Notes: a model not told the origin generated them from the letters alone. A stretch of 46,773 nucleotides of DNA from Chitinophagaceae bacterium (GCA_025933775.1 JAICZH010000013.1:1-46773); one strand, 5' to 3'. Positions 24,764-34,623 are shown, numbered from the stretch's first letter. Numbers and translations are program-made.

Positions 24764-26593
24764 ATGACAGCAGACGAGTTTCAAGATATAATAAAAACAT
24801 TGCCCACCCAGCCGGGTATTTATAAATATTATGATAATAAAAAAGAATTGATTTATGTAGGAAAAGCAAAAAGCATTCGCAAAAGAGTAAGCTCTTATTT
24901 TACCAAAACATTTACCGGCTATAAAACTTATGAACTCGTACAAAGAATTGCGCGGATAGAATTTACCATTGTTGATAATGAACAGGACGCTTTCCTGCTC
25001 GAAAATTCTTTAATTAAACAATTTCAACCACGGTTTAATATCAATCTTAAAGATGATAAATCATTTCCGTATATCGTAATTAAAAATGAACCTTTTCCCA
25101 GAGTTTTTTTAACGCGATCAAGAATTGAAGATGGTTCGCAATATCTGGGGCCTTTTACTTCGGTAGGAAAAGTGAGAGAGCTATTGATTTTTATAAAACA
25201 AAATATACAATTGCGTACGTGCAAGCTCAATCTAACGGAGACGAATATACGAAAACATAAATTTAAAGTGTGCCTTGAATATCATTTGGGAAATTGCAAA
25301 GGCCCGTGTGAAGGCCTTCAGTCTGCCGAAGATTATGCTGAAGGATTGAGCCGCCTTAAAAATCTTATGAAAGGAAACCTTACTCCCGTTATTCATCAAT
25401 TTAAAAATGAAATGGAACAATGTGCAGAAGAGATGAAATTTGAGAAAGCAGAATTAATAAGAAAAAAAATTGAACATCTTCAAAATTATAAAGCGACATC
25501 AAAAGTAGTAAATGAGCACGTAGGCAATGTAGATGTTTTTTCTATTTTAAAAGATGGCGATATTGCTTATGTAAATTATTTAATGGTAAATGAAGGAACT
25601 ATTGTGCTTACAAAAACAATTACGCTGGAACAACGGCTTGAAGAAAATGAACAGGAAGTTTTAACCTTTGCCATCGGCCAATTGCGCAATACTTTTAACA
25701 GCGAAGCAAAAGAATTGATCATTCCATTTGCAATAGAATATCCAGAAGAAGGCGTATTGATAACGGTTCCAAAGGCCGGCGATAAAAAAAAATTATTAGA
25801 GCTTTCTGAAAAAAATGTAAACTATTTTATTGAAGAATTGAAACAAAAAAAAATGTTGCGGCTTGAAGGAAAAACCAAGGCAGAAAGAAATAACGTTTTA
25901 TTACAACTGCAACAAGATTTGCATTTGCCTGAAACACCCGTGCATATTGAATGTTTTGATAATTCTAATTTCCAGGGAAGCTATCCGGTTGCTGCCATGG
26001 TTTATTTTGCCAACGGCTTGCCTGATAAAAATCAGTATAGAAAATTTAATATTAAAACGGTAAGCGGTATCAATGATTTTGCAAGCATGAAAGAAATTGT
26101 AACCCGGCGTTATAAAAGATTGGAAAAAGAAAATCTTCCGTTTCCGCAACTCATTATTATTGATGGTGGCAAAGGCCAGCTGAATGCGGCTGTAGAAGGA
26201 TTGCATGAAATGAATTTATCAGGAAAAACAACGGTGATCGGACTTGCAAAAAATGAAGAAGAAATTTTTTTTCCCGGCGATCAGCAATCAATAAAACTTC
26301 CGTGGGATAGTGAAAGTTTAAAACTTATAAGAAGAATTAGAGATGAAGTGCATCGTTTCGGAATTAATTTTCATCGCAATCAACGCAGCCGCGGCACATT
26401 TGTAAATGAACTTGAAATGATAAAAGGAATTGGAAAAAATACTGCTGATATTCTTTTAAAAAAATTTAAATCAGTAAAAAAAATAAAAGAACTTTCTTTT
26501 GAACACCTCGCAGAAACTATCGGCAATTCCAAAGCTGAAATCATTAATAATTATTTTAATGCACAAAATAAAGTGGAAGCAGGAAATAAATAA
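24764..26593 (+). CDS. uvrC: UvrABC excision nuclease subunit C
   Basis: UvrC makes both incisions around a lesion during nucleotide excision repair. The 609-residue protein has the N-terminal GIY-YIG nuclease (GIYKYYDNKKELIYVGKAKS near residue 18) and a Cys cluster near 153-186 (RTCKLN, KVCLEYHLGNCKGPC) that may hold an iron-sulfur site as in other UvrC proteins. The UVR domain for UvrB binding is near 212-246. The RNase H-like nuclease has IECFDNSNFQGSYPVAAMV and IIIDGGKGQLNAA. The C-terminus has tandem helix-hairpin-helix motifs (MIKGIGKNTADILLKKF). It converges with the GH3 fusion gene, leaving one base between stop codons. Confidence 0.96.
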   Translation: MTADEFQDIIKTLPTQPGIYKYYDNKKELIYVGKAKSIRKRVSSYFTKTFTGYKTYELVQRIARIEFTIVDNEQDAFLLENSLIKQFQPRFNINLKDDKSFPYIVIKNEPFPRVFLTRSRIEDGSQYLGPFTSVGKVRELLIFIKQNIQLRTCKLNLTETNIRKHKFKVCLEYHLGNCKGPCEGLQSAEDYAEGLSRLKNLMKGNLTPVIHQFKNEMEQCAEEMKFEKAELIRKKIEHLQNYKATSKVVNEHVGNVDVFSILKDGDIAYVNYLMVNEGTIVLTKTITLEQRLEENEQEVLTFAIGQLRNTFNSEAKELIIPFAIEYPEEGVLITVPKAGDKKKLLELSEKNVNYFIEELKQKKMLRLEGKTKAERNNVLLQLQQDLHLPETPVHIECFDNSNFQGSYPVAAMVYFANGLPDKNQYRKFNIKTVSGINDFASMKEIVTRRYKRLEKENLPFPQLIIIDGGKGQLNAAVEGLHEMNLSGKTTVIGLAKNEEEIFFPGDQQSIKLPWDSESLKLIRRIRDEVHRFGINFHRNQRSRGTFVNELEMIKGIGKNTADILLKKFKSVKKIKELSFEHLAETIGNSKAEIINNYFNAQNKVEAGNK

Positions 26594-26594
26594 A

Positions 26595-29573
26595 TCACTT
26601 TTTCTTTTCCAATTTTTCTCTTTTCTTCACTTCCGGAATTTCAGGAACCATTGCTTTGTAAAGCACATCTTCAATCGCTCCTCTTATATTGTATTTGTAC
26701 AAACCCTGACTTCTTACTGGGTTTACCCGATTGCTTAAAAATACATACACTAAATCATATTTTGGATCAACCCAAATACAGGTTCCTGTATATCCTGTAT
26801 GCCCGAAAGTGAGTGGCGAAGCGAATCTTGACGGATAGGGATGTGCTTCAGTTGTAGTGTAATTATCTTTATCAGGTTTATCAAATGCAATACCGCGCCG
26901 GCTGATACTGCTATTATATGCTGTAAACAAATTTAATGTTGATGGCTTAATATATTGTTTGCCATGAAACGATCCGCCATTTAAAAACATTTGTAAAATA
27001 GCTGCAATATTTTCTACATTGCTAAATAAGCCTGCATGTCCGGCATCGCCGCCAAACATGGCGCTTCCTTCATCATGAACATCTGCATGCAAATGTTGAT
27101 AACGGAAATAATTGTCCAGTTCTGTGGGAGCAACCAAATTTGTATCAAACCTGTTTCTTGGATTAAAACCTATGGAATGAAGTCCCATTGGTTTGTAAAA
27201 ATATTTATCAACATATTTATCAATCCTCAATCCTGAAATAGCTTTTACAACATCTGCCATCAAAATGAAATCATTGTCACTATAAACATATTTATCGGTT
27301 GGAAGCAATTTACTGTCAAGAATACTTTGATTCATTGAGTCCGCATAATCTGTTCGCAGATACAAATTCTGTGCAACCCTTACACTGAATTTAGCTGATG
27401 AATCCGGTTGAAAATATTGTGGCAAAGGTTGTTTGGTAAGCGGATCAATAGTTTTCAAATAGAAAACAACATCTGCTACAAGCCCTGCCTGGTGCAGCAA
27501 TATCTTTTTTATATTCAGATTTTTCTTATCGCTTTTTCTTACCCATGGCAAATAATCACCCAATGTTTTATCCAATTTTATTTTTCCTTCATCATACAAT
27601 TTCATTACGCCTAATGTGGTTGCGCAAATTTTTGTAACCGATGCCATATCATAAATGCTGCTGAGGCTTACAGGCTGCGGCGTATCATAATTATATGTGC
27701 CGAATGCTTTTTCATAAAATATTTTCCCATGCCTTGCAGCAAGCACTACACAGCCGGGATAAGCGCCACCTGTGATTCCTAAATTTGCAATTGAATCTAT
27801 TGCTAAAAGTTTTGCAGCATCCATGCCTACTTCATCAGGATTGGCTGTTGGCATTAATTTATTTTCAGAAGCAATAATGCCGCTTCCAAATTTATATTTA
27901 TCACAAACTGTTACAGGCAAAGTTCCTTTTGCAATAATTCTTCCTTCAAGTAAATCGGCCGCAGCATTCTGTGTAATGGAATCATCTTCATAACATGCAA
28001 TCAAGTTATCCGCATTGCAGAAATTTTTTATTGCATAAGGATTTCCAAAATCAAAAATAATTGTGTTATTGTTTTGTAGAATTTGATTTACTAACGTTAA
28101 CGCGTATTCGCTAATTCCAAAATTATTAGAAGGATAACGTTTATAATTATGAACTCCTATCACCACTGATTTGTAGCGTGTTTTTAATAATTCAACTGTT
28201 GAAGGAATTCTTCGTGCATCTTCTTTATAATTAAAATAAAAAGCATCAGCATTGCAATCATGTATTATTCTTTGGGCAAATGTGTTTGCACTGTCAATAC
28301 CAATTCCTATATAAGCAATATCTCTTTTAGTATTAAAAACATCTAATGGAAAAAACTGTTTATCTTTTTTACTTAAAACAGTAATTGCATTTTCAGCAAC
28401 TAATTTTTTTATATCATTTACACCTGCATTTAAATCGTTTGTAAGATTGAAAGTATGTACAGCTTCGGGAAATGCCATTCCATACAAATATTTATATTCT
28501 AAAACTTTTTTACATTTTGCATAAATATCATTCCAGCTTAATTTATTACTGTCAATCGCTTCTTTAATTTTTGCAATACAAGTGGGAATATCTTCAGGCA
28601 GGCAAAGCATGTCATTGCCTGCAATCAGCGACTGTGCTGCAATCTGGCCGTTGGGAAAATATTTTGCAACGCCTTTCATTCCCAATGCATCAGTAAAAGT
28701 TAATCCGTTGTAATGAAGTTTGTTGCGAAGCAAACCGGTTACATTTTTTTTTGATAAAGACGTTGCAGTATTTGCAGTGGTATCAATAGCAGGAATATAT
28801 AAATGTGCAATCATAACGCTTCCCACTCCTGATTTAAACATTTGTTTAAATGGATATAATTCCAGTGAATCCAATTGTTTCATGCTTTTATTTATCACCG
28901 GCAAATCAAGATGTGAATCAACTGAAACATCGCCGTGGCCGGGAAAATGTTTGGCACATGCCAGTACGCCTTCGCTTTGCATCGCTTTCATATAAGCAAC
29001 ACCATACTTTGCTACTTTATATTTATTTTGTCCAAAAGAACGATCATTAATTACAGGATTATCCGGATTATTATTAATATCAACTACGGGCGCAAAATTT
29101 ACGTGTATGCCCTCCCGTGAGCATTGCCTGCCTACGAGTTTTCCATACGCAGAAACAATGGATGTATCATTTACAGCGCCGAGCATCATCTGGTGTGGGA
29201 GCGGAATCACACTATCCATGCGCATTCCCAATCCCCACTCTGCATCAATGCAAATCATCAAGGGTGTTTTTGCAATGCTTTGAAAATAATTAATAAAATT
29301 GGCTTGTGTTGCCGGGCCGCCCTGAAATAAGCAAATGCCGCCGATATTATATTTCCTAATCGCATCAGCAATGAGTGAATCGTAATACACCGGCCCGTTT
29401 GAGTTGTAACTGCTTTCGCGTAAAATCATTAATTGCGCAATTCTTTGATCGTTGTTTAAAGTATTAAAAACACTATCCGCCCAATGTTGGGCTAAGGGAT
29501 TTTTTTGAACTTGTGAAAATGTGTTGGAGTAAAATAAAATGAAAAGGAAAGTGGTAAGAAAAAATTTATTCAT
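26595..29573 (-). CDS. GH3 (NagZ-like) glycosidase fused to a beta-lactamase-like serine hydrolase
   Basis: The 992-residue secreted protein (signal peptide MNKFFLTTFLFILFYSNTFS) joins two enzymes. The N-terminal GH3 domain has VINDRSFGQN and the NagZ-type acid/base loop KHFPGHGDVSVDSH (His-Asp pair). FTDALGMKGV carries the nucleophile Asp. A linking domain of about 200 residues follows. The C-terminal part is a class C beta-lactamase/esterase fold with SVTK (Ser-x-x-Lys), a YSDN motif and a GHTGYTGT box. Together they suggest action on muropeptides in the periplasm: GlcNAc removal plus a peptidase- or amidase-type reaction. A longer frame starts 10 codons upstream, but this ATG gives the signal peptide. 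Confidence 0.9.
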   Translation of the reverse strand: MNKFFLTTFLFILFYSNTFSQVQKNPLAQHWADSVFNTLNNDQRIAQLMILRESSYNSNGPVYYDSLIADAIRKYNIGGICLFQGGPATQANFINYFQSIAKTPLMICIDAEWGLGMRMDSVIPLPHQMMLGAVNDTSIVSAYGKLVGRQCSREGIHVNFAPVVDINNNPDNPVINDRSFGQNKYKVAKYGVAYMKAMQSEGVLACAKHFPGHGDVSVDSHLDLPVINKSMKQLDSLELYPFKQMFKSGVGSVMIAHLYIPAIDTTANTATSLSKKNVTGLLRNKLHYNGLTFTDALGMKGVAKYFPNGQIAAQSLIAGNDMLCLPEDIPTCIAKIKEAIDSNKLSWNDIYAKCKKVLEYKYLYGMAFPEAVHTFNLTNDLNAGVNDIKKLVAENAITVLSKKDKQFFPLDVFNTKRDIAYIGIGIDSANTFAQRIIHDCNADAFYFNYKEDARRIPSTVELLKTRYKSVVIGVHNYKRYPSNNFGISEYALTLVNQILQNNNTIIFDFGNPYAIKNFCNADNLIACYEDDSITQNAAADLLEGRIIAKGTLPVTVCDKYKFGSGIIASENKLMPTANPDEVGMDAAKLLAIDSIANLGITGGAYPGCVVLAARHGKIFYEKAFGTYNYDTPQPVSLSSIYDMASVTKICATTLGVMKLYDEGKIKLDKTLGDYLPWVRKSDKKNLNIKKILLHQAGLVADVVFYLKTIDPLTKQPLPQYFQPDSSAKFSVRVAQNLYLRTDYADSMNQSILDSKLLPTDKYVYSDNDFILMADVVKAISGLRIDKYVDKYFYKPMGLHSIGFNPRNRFDTNLVAPTELDNYFRYQHLHADVHDEGSAMFGGDAGHAGLFSNVENIAAILQMFLNGGSFHGKQYIKPSTLNLFTAYNSSISRRGIAFDKPDKDNYTTTEAHPYPSRFASPLTFGHTGYTGTCIWVDPKYDLVYVFLSNRVNPVRSQGLYKYNIRGAIEDVLYKAMVPEIPEVKKREKLEKKK

Positions 29574-29709
29574 CAGGAAAATATATATTTTGAAATGTGG
29601 CACAAGTTAATCAATAATGATTTTATTTTTGGAATAAGCCTATTATAAGCCACAACATAACCCATACTCGGAAAACAGTTTAATAATATGATAAATTAAG
29701 TAACCAAAC

Positions 29710-29937
29710 TTATAACTTATCAATTATTTTTGAAAGCTTTTCATCTTTTTCAGTTACTACATCTCCTGCATCGTGAGTAGATAACCAAATTTCTAATTTG
29801 TTGTATTCATTGGTCCATTTAGGATGATGATCCATTTTTTCTGCAGCGAGCGCCACTCTTGTCATAAAGGCAAATGCTTCTGAAAAATTTTTAAACTCAA
29901 ATTTTTTATAAAGCGTATTATTTTTTTTCTGCCACAT
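29710..29937 (-). CDS. Pterin-4a-carbinolamine dehydratase (short form)
   Basis: The enzyme dehydrates 4a-hydroxytetrahydropterin after aromatic amino acid hydroxylation, or acts in pterin recycling. The 75-residue product has the active-site signature [20 protein letters not shown] followed by [12 protein letters not shown]-type sequence, with the HHP motif and the TH pair intact. It is shorter than the roughly 100-residue animal form: the N-terminal strand-helix is reduced, as in several bacterial versions. It sits 16 bp after the IPExxxVDY gene and is probably co-transcribed with it. No phenylalanine hydroxylase is in this window. An exact TAnnTTTG (29705-29712, minus) overlaps its stop and may serve the GH3 gene. 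Confidence 0.87.
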   Translation of the reverse strand: MWQKKNNTLYKKFEFKNFSEAFAFMTRVALAAEKMDHHPKWTNEYNKLEIWLSTHDAGDVVTEKDEKLSKIIDKL

Positions 29938-29953
29938 AAAATATTTTTTTATT

Positions 29954-30388
29954 TTAAAAAATGAGGTGTTGCTTATTTTTTATTTTTTCATTGGTAAGCT
30001 CGGTTATCAATTGCACTGCAGATATCGTTTTTATAGAATTCATCAGCATCCGCACTTCATCGTCTTCCATAATATCGTATTTCATCAGCCATAAAAAATC
30101 AAGATGCTTCAGCTCAGGCAACAAATATTCGCCGTCGTCTTCATTGTTATAAATATAATGTTTTATAGTGCCCGATTGTTCACCATATTCATAAATAGAA
30201 TAAAAATATTTTCGCGCTTTTTTATTTAATTGTATTTCTAAATTATTATTTATTCTGAAATTAAAATTGAGCAACTGATTCAAATGCCAGCAAAAACGAT
30301 ATTGTTCAATAGGGGCTACAATGCCCAGCAGACGCGTATCTGAGAAAAATTCTTCAATCATTACATCATTGTCTATCTTAAGTTTCAT
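29954..30388 (-). CDS. IPExxxVDY-family protein
   Basis: The 144-residue cytoplasmic protein has no signal peptide or membrane segment. Its C-terminal third carries [13 protein letters not shown], the local version of the IPExxxVDY motif that defines a Bacteroidota-restricted family of unknown function. The N-terminal half has [20 protein letters not shown], as in that family. The start follows the M28 peptidase stop by 19 bp and the pterin dehydratase follows by 16 bp, so the three genes look like one operon. Their shared role is unclear. Confidence 0.8.
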   Translation of the reverse strand: MKLKIDNDVMIEEFFSDTRLLGIVAPIEQYRFCWHLNQLLNFNFRINNNLEIQLNKKARKYFYSIYEYGEQSGTIKHYIYNNEDDGEYLLPELKHLDFLWLMKYDIMEDDEVRMLMNSIKTISAVQLITELTNEKIKNKQHLIF

Positions 30389-30407
30389 TATTGAAACATT
30401 GCTGAGT

Positions 30408-32039
30408 TTAAAAAATAATATGAAAAACTATTTCATTATTTTTTCGTACAACCGTAACCGTTGCAGCATCTCCTTTTTTATATTTACTCAATGCATTCAT
30501 ATAAGAATTTAAATCAGAAACAGAATTATCGCCAAGTTTTGTAATCACATCGCCCGGCTGCATTCCGGCTTTTTGCGCCGCTTTTCCATCAATGATTCCA
30601 TCGGCACGAACGCCTTTACCGCTAAAAGTATAATCGGGCATAATGCCCAGTGTAACGGTAAACCGCTTGCCTTCCATCTTCGGCTCACGGGTTTTTAAAA
30701 ATGAAAGTTTGCCCAATTTATTGGTTTCATCAATTACATTGTAGATATATTTAATCACATCCAACTCGCCAATAAAATTTATTTTATCTGCATCATCAGT
30801 GGGCTTATGATAATCTTTATGTGGGCCGGTAAAGAAAAATAAAACAGGAATATTTTTTAAATAAAAAGAAGTGTGATCGCTTGGCCCGATGCCGCTCGAA
30901 TCGAATTTTACATTGAATGCTTTTGTTTTTTCATCTAAAATTTTTCCCCATATAGGCGAAGTACCATATCCACCGATGGTTATCGTATGCGTGCTGTCAT
31001 TCAATCTTCCAATCATATCACTATTGATCATATAATTGATGGAATTAATATCAACAGTTGGATGTTCAGTAAAATATTTTGAACCAAACAAACCTAATTC
31101 TTCGCCCGAAAAACAAATGAAAAGATAATTATTGTTTTTAAATTTACTATTTTTCAACATTCGTGCAAGTTCAATAACGGCGGCGGTTCCGCTGGCATTA
31201 TCATCGGCACCGTTATGAATTTGGGGAGGGCCTGTCCATAAAGAATTATGATCTTCGCCATATCCTAAATGATCGTAATGAGCGCCGATAATTATCGTGT
31301 ATGCGTTACCGTTATTAATATAACCAATCACATTGTGTCCTTCTCTTTTTTTATCCCCGATGGCAACTTTAAGATTTATTTCAAAACTTGATGAATTATC
31401 ACTTAAATATTTTTTTGCTGCATCCTTTGTAATGTATATGACAGGAATTTTTTCTTTATCAGCTTTTTCTTTTCCATCAAATGCAATTCCATCCTCAGCA
31501 GCACTGGTGTTGTAAACAAAAAGTGCGGAAGCACCTTTTGCAGCAAAATCCGAAACTTTATTTTTTATAGCAGCTTCCACATCGAAATGCGGATTGGTTT
31601 TATTTTTTTCCAAAATATCTTTTATATCCCAAAACCACGGCATTCCTTTTTCCTGCAGCGCCGGAGATGCATACGCTTTTACAGATCCTTCTGCGCTAAA
31701 AATAAACGGGAAAAAATCTTTTTCAATTGCAAGGCTGTCATCATTAATAAGCAGATGCGTGGCAGGAAGAATTTGTTTTCCTTCATTTATTTCAAAAGTT
31801 TGTATAAAAGAATTGTTATCGCCTTTTGGTATTAATCCGATATTTTTAAATTCATTGGATAAATATTCATAAGCCAGCTTTTCGCCAGGAGTGCCGGTAC
31901 GCCTGCCTTCCAGCTTATCGCTGGCGAGATAATCAATTTCATTATGAAGATCGGCGATAATGGCTTTATCTTGTTTCTTTAATCTCTGTGCCGATACAGT
32001 TTGCGAAAAAAGCAATAAAAAAAGTAAGACGTTTTTCAT
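30408..32039 (-). CDS. M28-family zinc peptidase with PA and PDZ domains
   Basis: The 543-residue secreted enzyme has a signal peptide (MKNVLLFLLLFSQTVSAQ). The M28 domain supplies the zinc ligands: AHYDHLG (His), HNGADDNASGTAAVIELA (Asp), CFSGEELGLFGS (catalytic Glu and ligand Glu), NSDMIGRL (Asp) and PHKDYHKPTDDADK (His). A protease-associated insertion lies before it, and a C-terminal PDZ domain (GVRADGIIDGKAAQKAGMQP, then GDVITKLGD) should bind substrate or partner tails. It is probably a periplasmic or surface aminopeptidase. The frame extends 33 codons upstream, but an exact -7 element (TATTTTTG, 32061-32068) inside that extension supports this start. Confidence 0.92.
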   Translation of the reverse strand: MKNVLLFLLLFSQTVSAQRLKKQDKAIIADLHNEIDYLASDKLEGRRTGTPGEKLAYEYLSNEFKNIGLIPKGDNNSFIQTFEINEGKQILPATHLLINDDSLAIEKDFFPFIFSAEGSVKAYASPALQEKGMPWFWDIKDILEKNKTNPHFDVEAAIKNKVSDFAAKGASALFVYNTSAAEDGIAFDGKEKADKEKIPVIYITKDAAKKYLSDNSSSFEINLKVAIGDKKREGHNVIGYINNGNAYTIIIGAHYDHLGYGEDHNSLWTGPPQIHNGADDNASGTAAVIELARMLKNSKFKNNNYLFICFSGEELGLFGSKYFTEHPTVDINSINYMINSDMIGRLNDSTHTITIGGYGTSPIWGKILDEKTKAFNVKFDSSGIGPSDHTSFYLKNIPVLFFFTGPHKDYHKPTDDADKINFIGELDVIKYIYNVIDETNKLGKLSFLKTREPKMEGKRFTVTLGIMPDYTFSGKGVRADGIIDGKAAQKAGMQPGDVITKLGDNSVSDLNSYMNALSKYKKGDAATVTVVRKNNEIVFHIIF

Positions 32040-32060
32040 CAGATGATAAATTTTCTGCAA

Positions 32061-32068
32061 CAAAAATA
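32061..32068 (-). promoter_or_regulatory. -7 element (TATTTTTG) for the M28 operon
   Basis: An exact minus-strand TAnnTTTG lies 21 nt before the ATG of the peptidase gene. It falls inside the longer open frame, which decides against the upstream start. Confidence 0.45.
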
Positions 32069-32183
32069 ACATGAATAAGCCAGTGAAATAAATGATAAAA
32101 AAATTAAATCTTATATCTCTTTTCTTAATTCGTAACAAAGTGTTTTAAGTTCCATCTTAAATTTACAGATTATAAATTTTTTT

Positions 32184-34301
32184 TTGAGCGATCAGTTACA
32201 TATTGCATTAGTCGGAAACCCAAACAGTGGTAAAAGCTCTTTGTTTAATTCACTTACCGGATTAAATCAAAAAGTGGGAAATTTTCCCGGCGTTACTGTT
32301 GATAAAAAAACAGGTATCAGTAAAATTTCTGAAAAAATTGTTGCTAAAATTATTGACCTGCCCGGCACATACAGTCTTTATCCAAAAAGAAATGACGAAT
32401 GGGTTTCGTACAAAGTGTTGCTTGATGAAGATAAAGATATAAAAGCGGATATAATTGTTTTAATTGCCGATGCTTCCAACCTGAAACGGAATCTTCTTTT
32501 TTGCTCGCAGATCATTGACCTGAAAAGGCCGGTGGTAGTGGCCCTTACCATGATGGATATTGCCAAAAAAAATAATATTCAAATAGATATTGCAGGGCTT
32601 GAAAGAGAATTGGGCGTGTTGGTAGTACCTGTTAATCCCAGAAAAAATAAAGGGATTACCCAATTAAAAAAAGCGATTGAAAAAACCGTTGAAAATATTG
32701 CTAAAACGCCCGAGCGCGATTTTATAAAAACAAAAGCACTTGCTCCAGATGCAATTGAAAAAGTTCTTAAATTATTTCCTGGAATAAGCAATTATCGTGC
32801 GATACATTATTTAATTAATCATGAAAATTTTTTACTGGATGAGCCGGTGCAGGAAGCAATTGAAAATATTGAAAGGTCAACAAATTTTAACCCTTCAAAA
32901 ACACAGGCGGAAGAAATTTTACAACGTTATAGTAAAATAAAAAATATTATGCAACAAACTGTAGTGGAAGCCGATCCATTGCAGAAAACTTTATTTACAC
33001 AAAAACTCGATGATATTTTATTGCATCGAACATGGGGTTATCTTATTTTATTCGGCGTTCTTTTTTTATTGTTTCAATGTATTTTTTTATTGGCGCAATT
33101 TCCAATGGATGGAATTGAATGGACATTTGCAAAAGCTGGAAGCTGGCTCGCAGGTGTTTTACCCCACAGTTGGTTCAGCGATCTTATTGTAAACGGAATA
33201 TTAGCAGGATTGAGCGGCATTTTAGTTTTTGTTCCGCAAATAATGATTTTGTTTGGGTTAATTACTTTATTGGAAGATACCGGTTACATGGCACGCATCA
33301 GCTTTCTAACGGACAGGGTTATGAGAAAAGCGGGACTGAATGGTAAAAGCGTAATGCCCATGATCAGCGGGCTTGCGTGCGCAGTGCCTGCAATTATGAG
33401 CGCAAGAAACATTGAAAATAAAAAAGAAAGATTGCTCACCATCATGTGCACGCCGTTGATGAGCTGCAGCGCACGGCTGCCGGTATTTACAGTACTTATC
33501 GCATTAATAATTCCTAATAAAATATTTTTTGGATTTATAAGCTTGCAGGGAATTGTAATGATGCTGATGTATTTCATTGGAACTATCATGGCATTGCTCT
33601 CGGCCTATGTAATGAAATTTTTTATAAAAAGTAAAGAAAGAAGTTTTTTTATTTTGGAACTTCCTATTTATCGTGAGCCAAGGTGGAAAAATGTTTTATC
33701 CACGATGGTTGAAAAAGCAAAGGTATTTGTATTTCAGGCCGGTAAAGTTATTATGGTAATAAGTCTTCTTCTCTGGATTTTAAGTTCGTATGGACCTGCA
33801 AATAAAATGCGAAGTGTTACGCAAAAATATAATGCACTTGAAGCGCAGCAACCCGCGCAAACACTGGGTTTGGAAAGAATAAAAAGAACAGAATATTTGC
33901 AAAATTCTTATGCAGGCATTTTAGGCAAAACGATTGAACCAGTTATCAGGCCATTGGGATATGATTGGAAAATAGGGATTGCATTGATTACTTCATTTGC
34001 TGCACGCGAAGTTTTTGTGGGAACGATGGCAACCCTGTACAGCGTAGGAGATAAAGATGAAAACAATGAAACATTGCGGCAAAAAATGAATGCTGCAAGA
34101 TGGCCTGATGGAAGAAAAGTTTACACGCTCGCTGCGGGATTATCACTTTTAATTTTTTATGTTTTGGCAATGCAGTGTATGAGCACGCTTGCCATTGTAA
34201 AACGCGAAACCAAAAGCTGGAAATGGCCGCTCATTATGCTTACGTATATGACAGGGCTTGCTTATATAATGAGCTTTATCACGTATAATTTATTTAAATA
34301 A
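32184..34301 (+). CDS. feoB: Ferrous iron transport protein B
   Basis: FeoB imports Fe2+ across the inner membrane and has a cytoplasmic GTPase domain. The 705-residue protein starts with TTG (MSDQLHIALVG). G1 is GNPNSGKSS (11-19) and G3 is DLPG (58-61). The G4 box reads TMMD rather than NxxD, a change worth noting for nucleotide specificity. The membrane part has the Gate-like Cys motifs MISGLACAVPAIMSARN and TPLMSCSARLPVF, and ITSFAAREVFVGTMA. No feoA or feoC lies nearby, and it is not fused to FeoA. It is divergent from the M28 operon across a 144-bp gap. Confidence 0.94.
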   Translation: MSDQLHIALVGNPNSGKSSLFNSLTGLNQKVGNFPGVTVDKKTGISKISEKIVAKIIDLPGTYSLYPKRNDEWVSYKVLLDEDKDIKADIIVLIADASNLKRNLLFCSQIIDLKRPVVVALTMMDIAKKNNIQIDIAGLERELGVLVVPVNPRKNKGITQLKKAIEKTVENIAKTPERDFIKTKALAPDAIEKVLKLFPGISNYRAIHYLINHENFLLDEPVQEAIENIERSTNFNPSKTQAEEILQRYSKIKNIMQQTVVEADPLQKTLFTQKLDDILLHRTWGYLILFGVLFLLFQCIFLLAQFPMDGIEWTFAKAGSWLAGVLPHSWFSDLIVNGILAGLSGILVFVPQIMILFGLITLLEDTGYMARISFLTDRVMRKAGLNGKSVMPMISGLACAVPAIMSARNIENKKERLLTIMCTPLMSCSARLPVFTVLIALIIPNKIFFGFISLQGIVMMLMYFIGTIMALLSAYVMKFFIKSKERSFFILELPIYREPRWKNVLSTMVEKAKVFVFQAGKVIMVISLLLWILSSYGPANKMRSVTQKYNALEAQQPAQTLGLERIKRTEYLQNSYAGILGKTIEPVIRPLGYDWKIGIALITSFAAREVFVGTMATLYSVGDKDENNETLRQKMNAARWPDGRKVYTLAAGLSLLIFYVLAMQCMSTLAIVKRETKSWKWPLIMLTYMTGLAYIMSFITYNLFK

Positions 34302-34473
34302 ATATTTTCGGGTAGGCGTTACCGTTATATTCCTTTTCAAAAAAAATATATAAGATTATCTGATAAGTATTTTATTGTAAAATAAAAAATTAGTTTATTA
34401 AGTTTAGGCAAATCTTACCATTCATCGCTCAATTTTTTCCTTTTATAAAATTTAAAAAAAATATTTAAGAAAC

Positions 34474-34502
34474 GGGAACCCTTTACCAGTAAGGCTTTTC
34501 CC
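34474..34502 (+). terminator. Possible distal terminator of feoB (nested hairpin)
   Basis: GGGAA (34474-34478) pairs with TTCCC (34498-34502), and within it CCTTTAC pairs with GTAAGG around a 2-nt loop with one bulge. T-rich sequence (TTTATTTATT) follows. The distance of about 170 nt from the feoB stop is long for a terminator, so another role is possible. The rest of this 322-bp gap holds the padR promoter and otherwise AT-rich sequence. Confidence 0.35.
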
Positions 34503-34535
34503 TTTATTTATTAACAACTACTTTAAAAAAACAGG

Positions 34536-34575
34536 TATTATGTATTGCATAGTATTATAAATTCACTTATCTTTG
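34536..34575 (+). promoter_or_regulatory. padR promoter with overlapping dyad operator
   Basis: TTG (34545-34547), a 20-nt spacer and the exact -7 element TATCTTTG (34568-34575) form a good promoter. TATTATG (34536-34542) and CATAGTA (34548-34554) make an inverted repeat matching in 6 of 7 positions around a 5-nt centre (TATTG). It covers the -33 box. PadR regulators bind such A/T-rich dyads and usually repress their own operon. Confidence 0.5.
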
Positions 34576-34623
34576 TGTCAGAATATTTTTCAGTTAAGCT
34601 CAACAGAATAAAATTTTTAATTT

